Source: Dryas octopetala
Taxonomy: Eukaryota; Streptophyta; Magnoliopsida; Rosales; Rosaceae
Assembly: GCA_963921425.1 (NCBI GenBank)
Contig: OY992840.1
Location: 8,992,501-9,056,500, forward strand
DNA: 64,000 nt
Direction of reading: 5' to 3'
Shown here: piece by piece, positions 1 to 12,252 of the stretch
How positions within the stretch are numbered: position 1 is the stretch's first letter
Layout of the letters: each line of letters starts with the position of its first letter
The notes under the pieces: model-generated
Database searches by the model: none
What the model was told of the DNA's origin: nothing
Seen by the model: the letters and a program-made list of their open reading frames with translations, nothing else
Made by a program: the position numbers and the translations under genes

Positions 1-279
1 CTAAAAAGGTGCCTTGTGCTTGATGAACATCTTTTATTCGAATTCGCATAATGGTACGAGATCGAGGTACTATTATAATACAGGTCGATGGGACAAAAAT
101 AGTCCCTTCACCCTTGGAAGACCAAAGTCACAATTGCTTGAACCCCATGGCTTATATTTTGTCAACATATATATGCATGCATGTTTCGTCTTCTATATTA
201 ACTAACTGTATACATCTATGTAAATAATGTTTTGAGCAAATAACCATTTGAGTCTCTATAGTCCAACATTTATTTTAAT

Positions 280-644
280 GAATTATTTATCTTTACATTT
301 TTTGAGATTTATTGTCTTTTCACATATATCTTTTGAAATTTTAAAAATTACACATACACCCTTGAAGTTTCAAAACTGTTGCATATAATTTCTGCAAGAG
401 AAAATAATAAATAAAAAAATATATATTTGTATTGAGATTGGACCTTACACCTTGAGTAATCTTATTAAGTTATTTCACCCCTTTAGCATGTCTTTTTGCA
501 TACTTTCTCATTATTTTTCATCTCATTGTAGGAGTTATGTGCAACAATTTTAAAAGATTAAGGGGTGCATGTGTAATTTTTGAAACCCTAAGAGATGCAT
601 GTGAAAAACCGATAAACTTCAGGGTGTATAAATATAAATAACTC
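280..644. mobile_element. Mutator-like foldback MITE, 365 bp
   Basis: The two ends are long imperfect inverted copies of each other. The left end begins GAATTATTTATC and the reverse complement of the right end begins GAGTTATTTATA. Similarity continues inwards through a shared AAAAATTACACAT block and a GTTGCA(T/C)ATAA block. It is flanked by the 10-bp direct repeat TTATTTTAAT at 270-279 and 645-654. A 9-10 bp target duplication with long terminal inverted repeats fits non-autonomous Mutator-like elements. No coding capacity is seen. Confidence 0.72.
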
Positions 645-654
645 TTATTTTAAT

Positions 655-2635
655 TTGGTCTATGTAGTCTTAAGTTCTTAATTAAGTCTTTGTTAATATT
701 TGACGGTAAATTGTTCCTTTTATTAATATAGTAGTGCAACTATTCGAATGTTTTGATCATTTTGTTCTTAAAATTGCAATTGCTAATGTTGCACGCGATT
801 TTTTTATATAAAAATTCTGTCTAAAATTTGGAATAAACCTTAATTCTAAAATTGATTAGAACAAAATCTAAATTACTGGACTTGATTGAAAAAATAGAAT
901 TGCGGGACCAAATTGAAATTATGGATGAACTACAGAGACTAAAATGATCATATGCTCAATTTTTTTTTTGTCATACATTGTAAATGTTATATATATTAAT
1001 TGACAACTAGAAGTCTATAACTATTAATCACGTAATTAAGATGGTGTCTGAATGTCTAATTTAATTGACAGTTTGAGACCTCCAGGGAAGTAGCAAACAC
1101 TATATATGTCAAACTGTCAAAGTCAGAATGCTATGCCAGATGGGATTACCATTCCATCTGACACATATATTTGCCCATCTCATTTATTTAATAAATGAAA
1201 CTCATACCAACTATTGTATTTAGGGCCCAAATAAATATCAAATACATAAAATAATATCTGTTCTACGGTTCTACCCATTTGTCATATCCATTAAAATTAC
1301 AAATTTTTTAGGAAGTGAATTTTCATAATAAAATGTCATATAGGTTAACAAAGTACACATTTGACCTATAAATTTGCTACCTCCTCTAAAGATAATCTAA
1401 CATCTCAAATTGTGTCATTACAAAAAAAAAAAAAAAAAAAAGTAGGCTATATATAGAGTAATATCAATCATGTTCTCCTAAATAGACAAATTTTGAGCAA
1501 CTACAATAACTTATTGTACTAAATTAGTACAGTAGTTTTTTTTTTTTGGTCCATATTGTACTAAATAGTTAGATGAATTACAACAAATCAATGGGTTATT
1601 CATTTTGGAGATTATACGTACATTCAATCCAACCTATAATTATATCCACTGTTGCTCAAAATTTGTCACTTAAAAAACCATTTCTGAAAATAATATTATC
1701 TTATTAGTTATTTAGCATGTTTTTCATAATGTAAATCTGAATCTTACTTCACACAAGAGAATATACATATAGACGCACAAGTGTGGAAATAGTCATTACT
1801 TCAGTACTATAAACAGTGTTGGTAGCTGAGACAGTACAACTAGCATAGTCTTGCTACTCTGTATAATGTGTCTTTTTCTCAATTTTCTCACTGCCCAAAC
1901 AAGTGTGAGGGCAACGGTCTTATTATATGTCTTAGTATTAATTTAACGTAGCCCCACATGGTTACCTTGACCAGCTCACGTACAACGCCATGTGACAATG
2001 TCTTGGTACCTCTTGTTAAGTACCAAGTAAATTAATAACTTGATCAAATTTTAGGTCACATTCATTACATTTTTTCTTTTGGTCATGCACATTCATTAGC
2101 TTTTGATGGGCCAATGTGCTTTGTTTCCTTGCTTAAGGTCCTAAACTAGACATTAAAACTCAATGATTAATATAGAAAAAACATTTATATGAGAAATTCT
2201 TAAATAGGGCTACCTCATTACGTATATGTTACGATTATCCAATGTTACGCGTTATGTATATTATTTACTTTAAAAACATTTAAAAATATACACACATATC
2301 AGTATATCATTCGAGGTTGTAAACACGTGACACGACTACCCTACTAAAGAATCTCTTCATATATACTAAAAAATTGGTTTCAATCACCTATTTGATTTTG
2401 GAGTTAAGATTCTCTGTTAATTTTTTGTGTGATGATCATCAGAATTTAAGACATTGTAATTACATGAAAGCTGCAGATGGCATAACATCTCAAAATACCA
2501 ACCAACAAACAACCTCGAACCAGCTTCCATGTGAAATTCATAGCTTGAAAAAAACAAACATCTGAGGGTAGTTAATTAGCTAGCAGCTTGCAGTAAGCAA
2601 ATATTTTTTGGGGCCCCCACCAATCCTCAATTATA
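655..2635. other. gene-free AT-rich intergenic DNA
   Basis: There is no open frame of convincing length or family resemblance. The stretch holds homopolymer runs (poly-A near 1423-1441, poly-T near 1537-1547) and AT-rich simple sequence. The short frame at 2374-2565 has no recognisable motif and is probably chance. Confidence 0.6.
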
Positions 2636-2646
2636 TTATATAAAAA

Positions 2647-3475
2647 GGCTTATTTATTATTTCACCTCTTGAAATAACTTCAAATATCACTTTACTCGCT
2701 AAGGTTTATTTTTGTATTATATTAATCCATAAAATTAATTTTTGTGTATCACTTTACTCACTTCTTATTTTTATAAATTTTAAAAATTAATTAAAAATAG
2801 CTCTGGACTCTGAAAAATTAATACGGACTCGTCTTGACTAGTACTAATTTACTATGGGGTCAAATTAACAATTTTCTATCCGAGTATTTCAAGAAAAATA
2901 AAATACTCTAAACTCTTTGGAAATTCGTAGAATAATTTCTCGAACTCCAAAAAATACAAGATTTGCACCGTTGGTCTTCTAAACAATAACACTACATTTC
3001 TTATGAACGCTTGCTACCCAAAAGATCTCTCGGTCTTAGAGAAAAATAAATTTTCCTTTATAAAATAAATTCTAGAAAAATTCTAGAATTTCCGTAAAAT
3101 CTCGAAAGAATTCTCTAAACAGGTTTTTGGTAATTTCTAAAATATTTTTCAGAATTCATCCAAGACTTTACGAAAGTTTTAGAATTTTTATATAAATAAA
3201 TTTGAGACTTCCCAAATTTTTTGGAAACTCTCAAAGGAAAAATTGGTAATTTGACCCCATAGTAAATTAGAACTAGTGAAGATGAGTCCGTAGGAATTTT
3301 CCGTGTATTTTTATGAGTCTGAAGTTATTTTTAATTAATTTTTAAAGTTTGTAAAAATTGAAAGTGGGTAAAATAATACACAAAAATTAATTTTATAGAG
3401 TAATGTGATACAAAATAAACCTTAGGAGGTAAAGTGAGAATTGAAGTTATTTTAGGAACAAACTAGTAAATAAGC
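2647..3475. mobile_element. Mutator-like foldback element, 829 bp
   Basis: The arms are about 2647-2875 and 3245-3475 and are inverted copies of about 230 bp. They share, in opposite orientation, GGGGTCAAATTA, AAAATTAATTTTGTGT and AAATAACTTCAA. The outer ends read GGCTTATTTA on the left and AGCTTATTTA on the reverse of the right. The 11-bp direct repeat TTATATAAAAA flanks it at 2636-2646 and 3476-3486, consistent with a Mutator-like target duplication. The spacer of about 370 bp is AT-rich with TTCTAGAA motifs and no open frame. Confidence 0.75.
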
Positions 3476-3486
3476 TTATATAAAAA

Positions 3487-4098
3487 TTGCACATGCTGAT
3501 ATGCCTCATATATTCCCAAATTTGATGCCCAATTAAAATAAGCACATGAAAAATTGCACTAATCAATCCCCATTAAGAAATCTTTAATAAGACAATTAGG
3601 AGAGGCCAAGATACATGCAGCTGTAAAAGATGATGCCATACCACACAGGCAGTCAGGCACACATCATTCAAACATCAACATGGGGGCAGCAAAATGACCA
3701 ATATTGTTGTAGACTTGTAACCTTTTTTGCTTTGGTCCACTGCTTTAATATATAATATATCTTTAAAAAAAATATTCTTACGTCAAATAATTTACATGTT
3801 ATATTATCATATTTCTGATTTGAACCACACATTCATGTATTAATTAAATTCTTATTTAAAATATGTAGTTTAAATTAATAGTCTTCAACATAATACGTCA
3901 CTAATTCATTAAAGTTTTTGTACGTACATGTAATTCAAATTAATAATTTAATATGACAAGATAACGTGCAAGATATCTAATAAGAAAACATAACCCCACT
4001 CTTTTTTTAAATGTGAAAGAAGCATAAGAAGGAGTGAACCAGCAGAGCCCTGTTATAAGCTCAGTCCACCACACCTTCTGCTACCCCCAAAAACCCAC
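3487..4098. promoter_or_regulatory. upstream region of the AP2/ERF gene
   Basis: AT-rich DNA leads to a C-rich leader just before the start codon at 4099. No strong TATA box stands out at the expected distance; the TATAAG near 4053 is too close to the ATG to be a convincing core element. Transcription start and cis elements cannot be fixed by eye. Confidence 0.35.
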
Positions 4099-4863
4099 AT
4101 GGCAGAAGAAGAATGCAATATAGAGTGGGAAGCTCAAACCACAACCTCTTCCTCTTACTCAACCACCTCCGCCACCACCACCACCACTACCACCTCCACA
4201 TCATCCTCCTCTTCACCTCCATCTCAAACAACAAGAACAACTACCTCAGCTGCAGAATCTGATCATCAAGCACAAAAAATCTACAAGAGAAATCAACAAG
4301 AACTTGAACAAAAGGGTGATATTGGAATTACCAAAAAGAAAGTGAAAAATGGGAATAGTAATAATGATGCCAACCATCCAACGTTCCGGGGAGTCCGAAT
4401 GCGCCAATGGGGCAAATGGGTATCCGAAATCCGCGAACCGAGAAAGAAATCAAGGATTTGGCTCGGAACATTCCCAACCCCCGAAATGGCGGCTCGAGCT
4501 CACGACGTCGCGGCTCTCACAATCAAAGGCGGCTCGGCTTACCTCAACTTCCCCGAGTTGGCTCACGCGCTGCCTCGTCCGGCCAGCGCGTCGCCAAAGG
4601 ACATCCAAGCGGCTGCCGCTAAAGCAGCAGCTCTCAGTTACCCTAGCTGCACCAGCCATGAAGCCGAAACCGAAGCCGAGCTGAGCCAAGCCGGACAAGA
4701 CTCGTCGGCCAACAACTACGACGACACGTTTTTCGACCTCCCTGATCTTCTTCTAGACGTTGATCATCATCATCATCATGAGTTTTATTTCTCTGTGACG
4801 GCGGCGCAGTGGCAACTGGCTGGAGCCGAGCCGGTGGATCAAGAACCGTTCTTATTGGAGTGA
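4099..4863 (+). CDS. DREB-type AP2/ERF transcription factor (254 aa, intronless)
   Basis: This encodes a nuclear DNA-binding protein with one AP2/ERF domain at about residues 96-153. It opens with [19 protein letters not shown], carries the WLGTF core and the AARAHDVAA helix, and ends in the LNFPELA block. The single domain, the valine in GKWVSE, and the following [20 protein letters not shown] stretch place it with DREB-type proteins, closest to the A-4/group III ERF034/ERF035/TINY-like set (family knowledge). Residues 14-51 are Ser/Thr-rich. A short basic KKKVK at 79-83 could be a nuclear signal. The C-terminus is acidic with [12 protein letters not shown] followed by five histidines, and is probably an activation region. 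A single exon is normal for DREB genes. The exact orthologue and its target genes (DRE/CRT or stress and growth genes) cannot be assigned from sequence alone. Confidence 0.93.
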   Translation: MAEEECNIEWEAQTTTSSSYSTTSATTTTTTTSTSSSSSPPSQTTRTTTSAAESDHQAQKIYKRNQQELEQKGDIGITKKKVKNGNSNNDANHPTFRGVRMRQWGKWVSEIREPRKKSRIWLGTFPTPEMAARAHDVAALTIKGGSAYLNFPELAHALPRPASASPKDIQAAAAKAAALSYPSCTSHEAETEAELSQAGQDSSANNYDDTFFDLPDLLLDVDHHHHHEFYFSVTAAQWQLAGAEPVDQEPFLLE

Positions 4864-6545
4864 TCGAGCTAATAATAACCAATGGAAAGTAAGATGGTAA
4901 TTGAAGAATTAAGTTGCATAAGTTGATAGATAAGCAGCTTTTGGTTAAAGTACTTGTTAATATATGTTGCTGCTTTTGCTTTTGCTGCAGCTCCAAATCA
5001 AGAAGTTCGATCAGTTTTGAATGTCTTTACAGACTGCAGCCGGTTTGGTTGAATTGGAATGTGATGCCAAAAAGTTGAGCTTCAAATCATGTTTGGCCAT
5101 TCCTGATTCCTGCACACTTCCATGTGTTATTTATTAATTACTGCCAACGTAATGTAAATATATTTGAGGTAAATAATAAAGTATTCCCATGTCTACCTAC
5201 GAGTATGGGCTATAAGAAAAATCCATTGATTTCCTTTTTTCTTTTTCTTTTTTTGTTGAAATGATTGATGCATTTGACTCTAGTGGTAAATCTGGATTCT
5301 CATTATAAATTTATAATTAAAGCTTCAAAGAAATATATATACATTTTATATATTATACAAAAAGGTTCAAGTGTGGGCATGGAAAATAGTAAAAAGTGCA
5401 AACATTTATTTTTTGATTGCAAGTTCAGTGATCTGAATTGTTAAGTCAATAAACTATTGGTTCAGTGATATTTCTTTTTCATTTTTTTTTTAAAAACTTC
5501 AAGTTTAAATCTCTTTCCTTCACATATAAAAAGATTATCGAAGCAAATTGAAATGAATTATTTAAAATTTAGTTAATGATGTATAAACTATAGAATATAT
5601 GAAAGCCTCCTCTCTCTCTCCTACTAATATATGTACTAGTAATATATACTACTCAAGTTTAAAGCCGATAGAGTGTACTGTACATATATGGAATAATATT
5701 TATTATTTAAAACAACTCAAAGTCTATGAATAATAATATTGCTGAATTAATTACATTCATTACTATCATTTCTGGTCAAATCGACAGTGTTTTCGTCTTA
5801 AAGCGATTGAAGACCAACTTTTAATCTCACCTTAAATGTGAGTTCAATAGTAATAAATAGCCAAGGCAGATACGAAAAATAAATTAATCGTGGACCACAT
5901 GCATGAGAAATTGCTTTCGAATTTGATATTGACCAATGTAAGATATCAAATAAAAAGTATAATAAATTTAGGACTATGATTATGTCTAAATTATAGGCAT
6001 CCAATTATTGGTTAATAAAAGGCATATATTCAAAGACTCTTATTAGACTGCATCAAAGGAAAGCTCTCTGGCATATTCGCACCATTATGAATGACATTAA
6101 GGTTTTTCATTTACTGCATTTGAAGTTATCATAAAATTATAGAAGTAAACCGGGCATATATAGAAGAACAGTTGACAATTTGTACTATTGTTTCTTAACA
6201 AAGATGAAAGATATAATGTCCACTTGAAAATGATTAGTGCGATGGTGATGGGAGCATCCTATGTTGCAATTTACTTGCAAATTGGGTCAAGTACTAAAGA
6301 CAAAATTTGTTTTTCATTATAATTCACTATTGATTTTCCCAAACAAACCTGAAAAGCGTAACGCGCATATATAGCAAAACTAAATATCACTTTGTTTTTT
6401 TGTTTTGAAAATGAAATACAATAATTAATACTTCCCCACCCGGGCCTCTACCCCGACCTAGAGTATGTAGGTTGGAAAAAATTGTATAATTAAATGTGAC
6501 AGAATTTCATTCATTTATATTCAAATTAACCTTGAATTCATTTAT
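4864..6545. other. 3' flank of the ERF gene and gene-free DNA
   Basis: The stretch starts with the probable 3' untranslated region of the ERF gene; AATAAT-like signals lie near 5174-5180. AT-rich intergenic sequence follows. A short frame on the minus strand at 5798-6004 has no recognisable motif. Nothing else can be supported. Confidence 0.5.
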
Positions 6546-6549
6546 AATA

Positions 6550-6732
6550 AGTAAAAACTTGCATTTTGAGTTCGAGTCTCCAATTTGACCCTTGGAGCCA
6601 GGTAGTAACAAAGGTAAAATTTCTTGTGAATCCCTCAGGCCCGGCGTGGATTGGCTGCCTTTAACCGACCCAAGGAATTAGTCTGGTACGTGAAAGCTGG
6701 CCCAGAACACCCTTGGTTATCAAAAAAAAAAA
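6550..6732 (+). mobile_element. SINE relic (Au-like), 5'-truncated or degraded
   Basis: A tRNA-type Pol III B box, GTTCGAGTCTC, lies at 6570-6580. The body is unusually GC-rich for this region and contains GGATTGGCTGCC, AATTAGTCTGGTACGTG and GCTGGCCCAGAACACCC. It ends TTGGTTATC followed by an A run. This order (B box, GGATTAGTC-like block, GGCCCAGACACC-like block, GGTTATC-A tail) resembles plant Au-type SINEs. A convincing A box is not visible upstream, so the 5' end is probably missing. Confidence 0.6.
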
Positions 6733-8294
6733 ACTTGCATTTAGGATTATTCAATTAATATCAAGTGTTTACGGAATTTCATATATGTCTATATCGGTCG
6801 TTTTCTATTATTATCCTCTAATTTTTTATTACTTTGATGTTTATATGAGTACGTATAAAGGTTATCAATTTAAATTTAAGTATATTTTGATGGTCATTTA
6901 TTTTCAACAATATAGTAGGAGTAAGGTACGCGTATATTATTGAGCCATCAATTGTAAATTTAGTGAATAAATTCGGTGATTATATATAGCATTGTAATTT
7001 GTAAATTAGTATATCATGTAGACAAAGAGGCCCCCACCTAAATCAAGAAGTGTTCACAAGGAAAAAATAATGGTCTGCATAAAGTTCAAAACAAAAGTAC
7101 GTACCCGAATGGAATAGAGGAAAACTTTCCTAATTTACCATATAAAAAAGTTACAAACAAAAAAAGAAGTAGGGGAAGAAGAAACCCACTTTTTCTAATT
7201 AATTTCCTTCTTTAGAGTTGGAACCAATTGCAAGGACTGCTTTTGATCTTAATGATTAAGATACTTGTATGCTTTTCATGCATCTATAACTCCACTTTAT
7301 ATTTCAATTTCTTCAATCAGTCAGAGAGATTCCTTGCTATATAATCTAAATCAGTATGAGAACTATAAAGTCTACAAACCATATTCTCAAAAAAAAAAAA
7401 AAAAAAAAATCTACAAAACCATATATATATGCATCATGCATGGGGCCCACAATGGACTCTAAAGACTGGGGTAGGGACGATCAATTGTATTTATCTCCAT
7501 AATTATCAATTGTGTGTTTTATTGACAACTTTTACTTTATTAGCATTGTATTGTGTATACACGCAATAGAAGAATATTGCACCAATGATCATTATGTTCC
7601 ATATCCCATAGTCAATGTTGAAAGCGAACAGAACCTTTTTGTCCTCAAGTTTTCAACACTACATTATAATAAAAATAATAATAATTTGCGTTGAAATGGA
7701 GTCTTACAATTCCACATCATTTGACCACTTAATAAAATTTGATTAAGAGATTAGCTGGCTCTATTTGTTCCTTCTTTTTTTTCGAGTTTTTGTTCAAAAA
7801 CGTCGCTTTAAGGTTGGAATTTTATAGTGGCCAAAAAAAAAAAAAAAAAGGTTGGAATTTTATAGATTTTTATTAGAAATGCAATCAAATGAAAGTTTAA
7901 AAACGACCTAAGAATGTCCCTAGGCCCTACCTACTGGGCCTAAGTATGTCCCTAGCTAGTAATCTAATTAAAGACATATCTAAGAACTTCTGTAGGACTA
8001 GTGCTAAAGGAAGAAACTCTCAAACTCCAATGGTCCTTTTGATAAGTACTAGACGTCTAGACCCACACGCAAGCCTTGTGTGTGCCAAAGTTCTGTGTGG
8101 AAGAGAAAAGTGGGAATGGGAATAAGAGCTAGCTAGGAGCCTAGGAAAAGTTAGAAATTCTTTCTTTTTTTTTGGTCGAAAGTTAGAAATTCATTATAGA
8201 TTAATACCACCCTACAACGTACCACTAATTAACTTATCATAAAATGGGTTAGAATTTATGGAGTTAATAGATGTAAGTCGCAAAAGAGAATTAA
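6733..8294. other. gene-free intergenic DNA
   Basis: AT-rich sequence contains several A or T runs (7390-7410 and 7832-7849). A small direct duplication of GGTTGGAATTTTATAG surrounds the poly-A at 7832-7849. Short frames at 6713-6943, 7265-7462 and 7512-7694 have no recognisable content and biased AT-rich composition. No gene is supported. Confidence 0.5.
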
Positions 8295-8304
8295 TTAATA
8301 AATA

Positions 8305-9905
8305 GGGCTAATTACAAAATAACCCTTCCAGGTTTATTGTCATTTTCAATTCCCCAACCCAACCCAACCCAACCCAACCCCCCAAATAAGGTTTTAGTTT
8401 TTTCAATGTGATACATATAGTTTTCAATTTAAGTCAATGTGCAAACTGAAAAAAAAAAAAAAACAAAAACAAAATAAAAAATGAGAGCTTCTCCAAACAA
8501 ATCTCAGCACCTGTTTTAAGAATAAAACAAATCCAAGCACAAATCTCTACACCAAAACCTTTGAAAATGTTCTCAAAACAAGCCATTTTCATATCTTCCC
8601 TCATAATCCTCTAGTACTTTTAAACTATGGCTTCCAATTCCCAATCTTCCTCACAATGTGTTGTCGGGGGAGCTAGAGAGAAAGAAAGATGGTGCAGAGG
8701 GGAGAAGCGTCGTTAACGGGGGAGGGGCGAGTCACCGGCGGTGGTAGGGAGGGGGATGCGACAAGGCTGGGGAGGGTAGGGGGATGACGGGGGAGCAAAG
8801 AGAGAGAGCCGGAGAGAAAAAGAGATGGGGCTAGGAAATGTGGGGGTAATTGAGTTATTTTTTATTTTTTTAGTTTTTTTCTTTTTTCAGTTTGCATATT
8901 GACTTAAATTGAAAACTACATATACATGTTTACACCCAATTTTGGTTTTGGGCCGAGACCACTACCAAGCCCATCCTCTTATTAATAAAGCCCAATGGAT
9001 GCCGCCCAAGTTTTTTTTTTTTATGCAAGCAATCCCAAGAGTCAAAATCCAAGTCGAGAAGATTCATCAAAAGAAGTCCAGCCCCGCCGAGAGTCCTTGA
9101 GAGACTAGGATTCAGTAACTTGGGTGGAAAGAAAGGAGAAATAAAGAAGGAAATAGAAATCCAAAGTCAAGTAGGAAAGGGTCTCTTAACCCTAGGGAGA
9201 TCGATCACTATATAAAGCAAGGCATTAGAAAGAAAAGCTCTCTCCAACACATCAAACACTACTCAATACAAATTTCAAATCAAACATCTTGTTTCTTTCA
9301 AGTTCTTCAAGCTCTCAAGCAAATTGTTCTCCTTGTTTTAGCTCTACTAGGATCTCATTGTTCTTAGTAATGATTTCTAATTTTCTTTTGACTTAATCCT
9401 AGTTTTCATATCTTTTCACTATAAGATTTGTTATTAGAACTACAATTGTCACTCGTTTCCAAAATAATCAGATTGTCCATACTTTTTACATTAAAGTTCA
9501 TAATTTTTCGTTGCATCCAGTCACTCAAGCACTCATTCATCGCATCTTTACTTTCGAGTACACTATCATCGTCACACCAAGTAATTAAAAGTCCTTGAGG
9601 ATCAAGGCGATTGAGCCAAGGCGGGATTTTGTTCCTTTCTCGCCGAACAATTGTTTGGTTAGGAAGTCAGTTTCACAGCGCAGTACATCAATTAATTCAG
9701 TTATAAATTTTGTCCACGGCTTCTCAGTCGAAAGACAATGGCATGCCCGCATATTCATTTAATGGACTACCAGTGTTTTAATCAATTTTCTCGACAATCT
9801 CTGCCGTGATTTTTGAGAGTAACAATACCATATTAAAAAAATTGAAATCTTATGGAGAAAATTAAAAATGACACTAAACCTGAGAGGGGTATTTTATAAT
9901 TAGCC
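8305..9905. mobile_element. Mutator-like foldback element interrupted by a solo LTR
   Basis: The outer ends are inverted: GGGCTAATTACAAAATA on the left and (A)GGCTAATTATAAAATA on the reverse of the right. They are flanked by direct repeats of TTAATAAATA at 8295-8304 and 9906-9915. A second inverted pair (TTTTCAATTTAAGTCAAT near 8432-8449 and its complement near 8902-8919) continues the arms inwards. The right arm is broken at 8926 by the LTR described separately; without that insertion the element is about 0.7 kb. The core near 8660-8830 is a GA- and GC-rich block unlike the surroundings. A CCCAACCCAACC run lies in the left arm at about 8355-8380. Confidence 0.7.
8927..9824. mobile_element. 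solo LTR of an LTR retrotransposon, 898 bp
   Basis: The insert begins TGTTTACACCC and ends GAGAGTAACA, the TG...CA ends of an LTR. It interrupts the right arm of the foldback element, and the flanking arm sequence resumes immediately beyond it. The flanks are ATACA (8922-8926) and ATACC (9825-9829), a 5-bp target duplication with one mismatch. A TATA-like ACTATATAAAGC lies near 9208-9219, followed by a region rich in TCAAG and CTC of the kind seen downstream of LTR transcription starts. No internal gag-pol or second LTR is present, so recombination between two LTRs is the simplest explanation. Confidence 0.72.
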
Positions 9906-9915
9906 TTAATAAATA

Positions 9916-12252
9916 TGTATGGAAATTCTTATCTACATCTACCGCACTGCACTAAACTCTAATAGAAGTCACATCAAATTTATCATACAACAATCCTCTG
10001 TTTATTTTACTTTATAGGACTGAATCTATGACCTTCTACAACTAAGGCTTTGATGCTAAATTAATTACTAAATCTCGATACTAACAAATGAACCAACAAG
10101 TCAACAACATAATGTATATCGATCAATCTTTCATAAATAATGTTAAGTTTGTAACATTAAGGACTGATCAGTGTTGGTATGCAACTGCTTTTACGGTACT
10201 GAATTGTCATACAAGGCTATACAATTATTACATGTAGTTTCACATCATTACAATCATTGTCTGTGTGCGTGCCTAGCTATTTTTAGAATTTTTTTTTGTC
10301 AATAGCTATTTTTAGAATTAGTTGTAAAATATTACTGATACTTTTCACACGTGATTCATGGATATAATAATTTAGAAGCATTCTCACTGAGAGGGAGAGA
10401 AGGGGGGGTAACTTTAACTTCATGTGGGTTGAGTTGGCCGATGGTGATTGACAAAGTTAGTTGGAAGAGAGCAAGGACAAATTGATAAAGTACTCTAATG
10501 ATGATCGTATATTTCTATATATATATACAAAAATGTTCTAAAACTAACTTGTTAGTAAGTTAATACAAACTAACTACCATGTTGGGCCCACTGTACAATG
10601 TAATCTTAAAATTTGAACTATCTATTTTTTAGGCCCTATTTCAAACATCATTCCTGTAAAAAAATTTCAAAATCGAAAGTCATTTAGTCAACTATTTCTA
10701 TACTTTTATTGAAAACACTGATCGTCTATTTATTTGATATAAATTAGATGACTACATAATCTCCGATTTAGTTAATTTTTTGCAATAATGATCTTTGAAG
10801 TATGACCTAAATAATTGACGGTTCGGATTATGAGATTAATTATGTGGTGGTCCAAAAGCATGGTTAGCTTCGTATTAATTTATTAACCAGTTAGTTTTAT
10901 ATATATATATATATTATGTATTCAAGAATATCAAGTTGCATGTTGCATAATTAATCATTATATAACTATATAAGTGACTATATGTGGAACAAATTGGAAT
11001 ATTAAAGATATTTAATTGGATTTGGTGGAACAAAATTGGTAATCGTATATAATGATCAACTATGTTCTAGGGGTTTAGTAGAGATCCAATTCCAAATGAG
11101 TAAGGACACGTACTAATCAAGTTGGGTAATGCCCTTTTATCAGTATGTTTCACTATACAATTCCTAAGAAAAAAAATGATAATATTGCTTCAATAGGTTA
11201 TATTCTTCTTCTCAAAGAAAAGGAAAAAGTGCAGAAAATAAAAGGGAAATAGCTCATTCCGAAAAGAAGGGAAAGGGGTTGTGAAGACAAATAAAGTAAA
11301 AAAGCCAAACTTGGAAGACAAGATAGAATATCCTTAAAAAAAATGTTGAAGGAAACTTGATAAAATGTTTATTTAATCAAATATATACTATTTTATGTAA
11401 AAAAAATCAGGTGCATAATAAGTTGGGATTTTTTTTTTTTTTAATTTAGTTTAGAAAATAGAAGGACAGACCAATCCACCCAAAAAAAATCGATGACAGG
11501 CCGGCCACTTTAATGAACCCACCGAGTGATACGGAACCTATCAAGCGTTCAGTGAACAATATTAAGCGCTCAACATTGTTCACTAAGTGCTCAGCAATTG
11601 CTACTGTGCAACAGTGGCTATTTGAAACTACATAAAAATAATAATTATAAATATATCTTATGTCTTTTCTTATACAAACATGTCAAAAACTAATAAACCA
11701 ACATAAAACACAAAATTCAAACTTATGGAGTCACCATTCACCCACGTTATAACGTAAAAAAAATTGTTACTAATTGCCACTATTCAACAGTGGCAATCTG
11801 CCCAATTAAAAAAGAACAAGCCAAGCGGCAAGCGCTTGACACAAAAAACACGGAACCTGTTATAACGTGAGTTTATTTGTCAAAAAATGTATTTATTTGT
11901 CATTGCAACCTTTTAAGTAAGTTTATTTATCATTATTAAAGGCTATAAAATGGAATTTAAAATCATTAACCGTAATAAGTTTACATTATTCAAAGCTAAA
12001 GTCTTCTGGATCCTACAATAATTGTGACTTGTTTTACCACTGGAAAGTTCTTGTATGAACATATTTGCATCAAACGCATTGCAGATCAAACGATAAAGGA
12101 CGTAGATCGATGTGCACATTATGGTATTGCAAAATTCTACATTTTGGAATCGATCGACATATATTTTTATCAAAATAATTATATTTCATCTTTTATTTCA
12201 TTCCTGACATAATTTCATTTTTTATCTCATTTCTGATATAATTAATTAATTA
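9916..12252. other. gene-free intergenic DNA
   Basis: No gene is seen. A stretch at about 10640-10850 shares AAATCGAAAGTCATTTAGT-like and TTTGCA.AAATGATCTT(T/C)GAAG blocks with the MITE at 28720-29108 and may be a degraded relative. Around 11530-11860 are short repeated phrases (ACGGAACCT twice; ACTGTGCAACAGTGGC and ACTATTCAACAGTGGC) that may belong to another decayed element. Confidence 0.45.

Noticed and set aside
4349..4996. Other-frame ORFs over the ERF gene on both strands
   Set aside because: They are shadows of a GC-rich coding exon; only the 4099 frame has the AP2 domain.
6550..6732. Considered as a functional tRNA gene because of the B box
   Set aside because: No cloverleaf can be drawn and there is an A-rich tail, so a SINE relic fits better.
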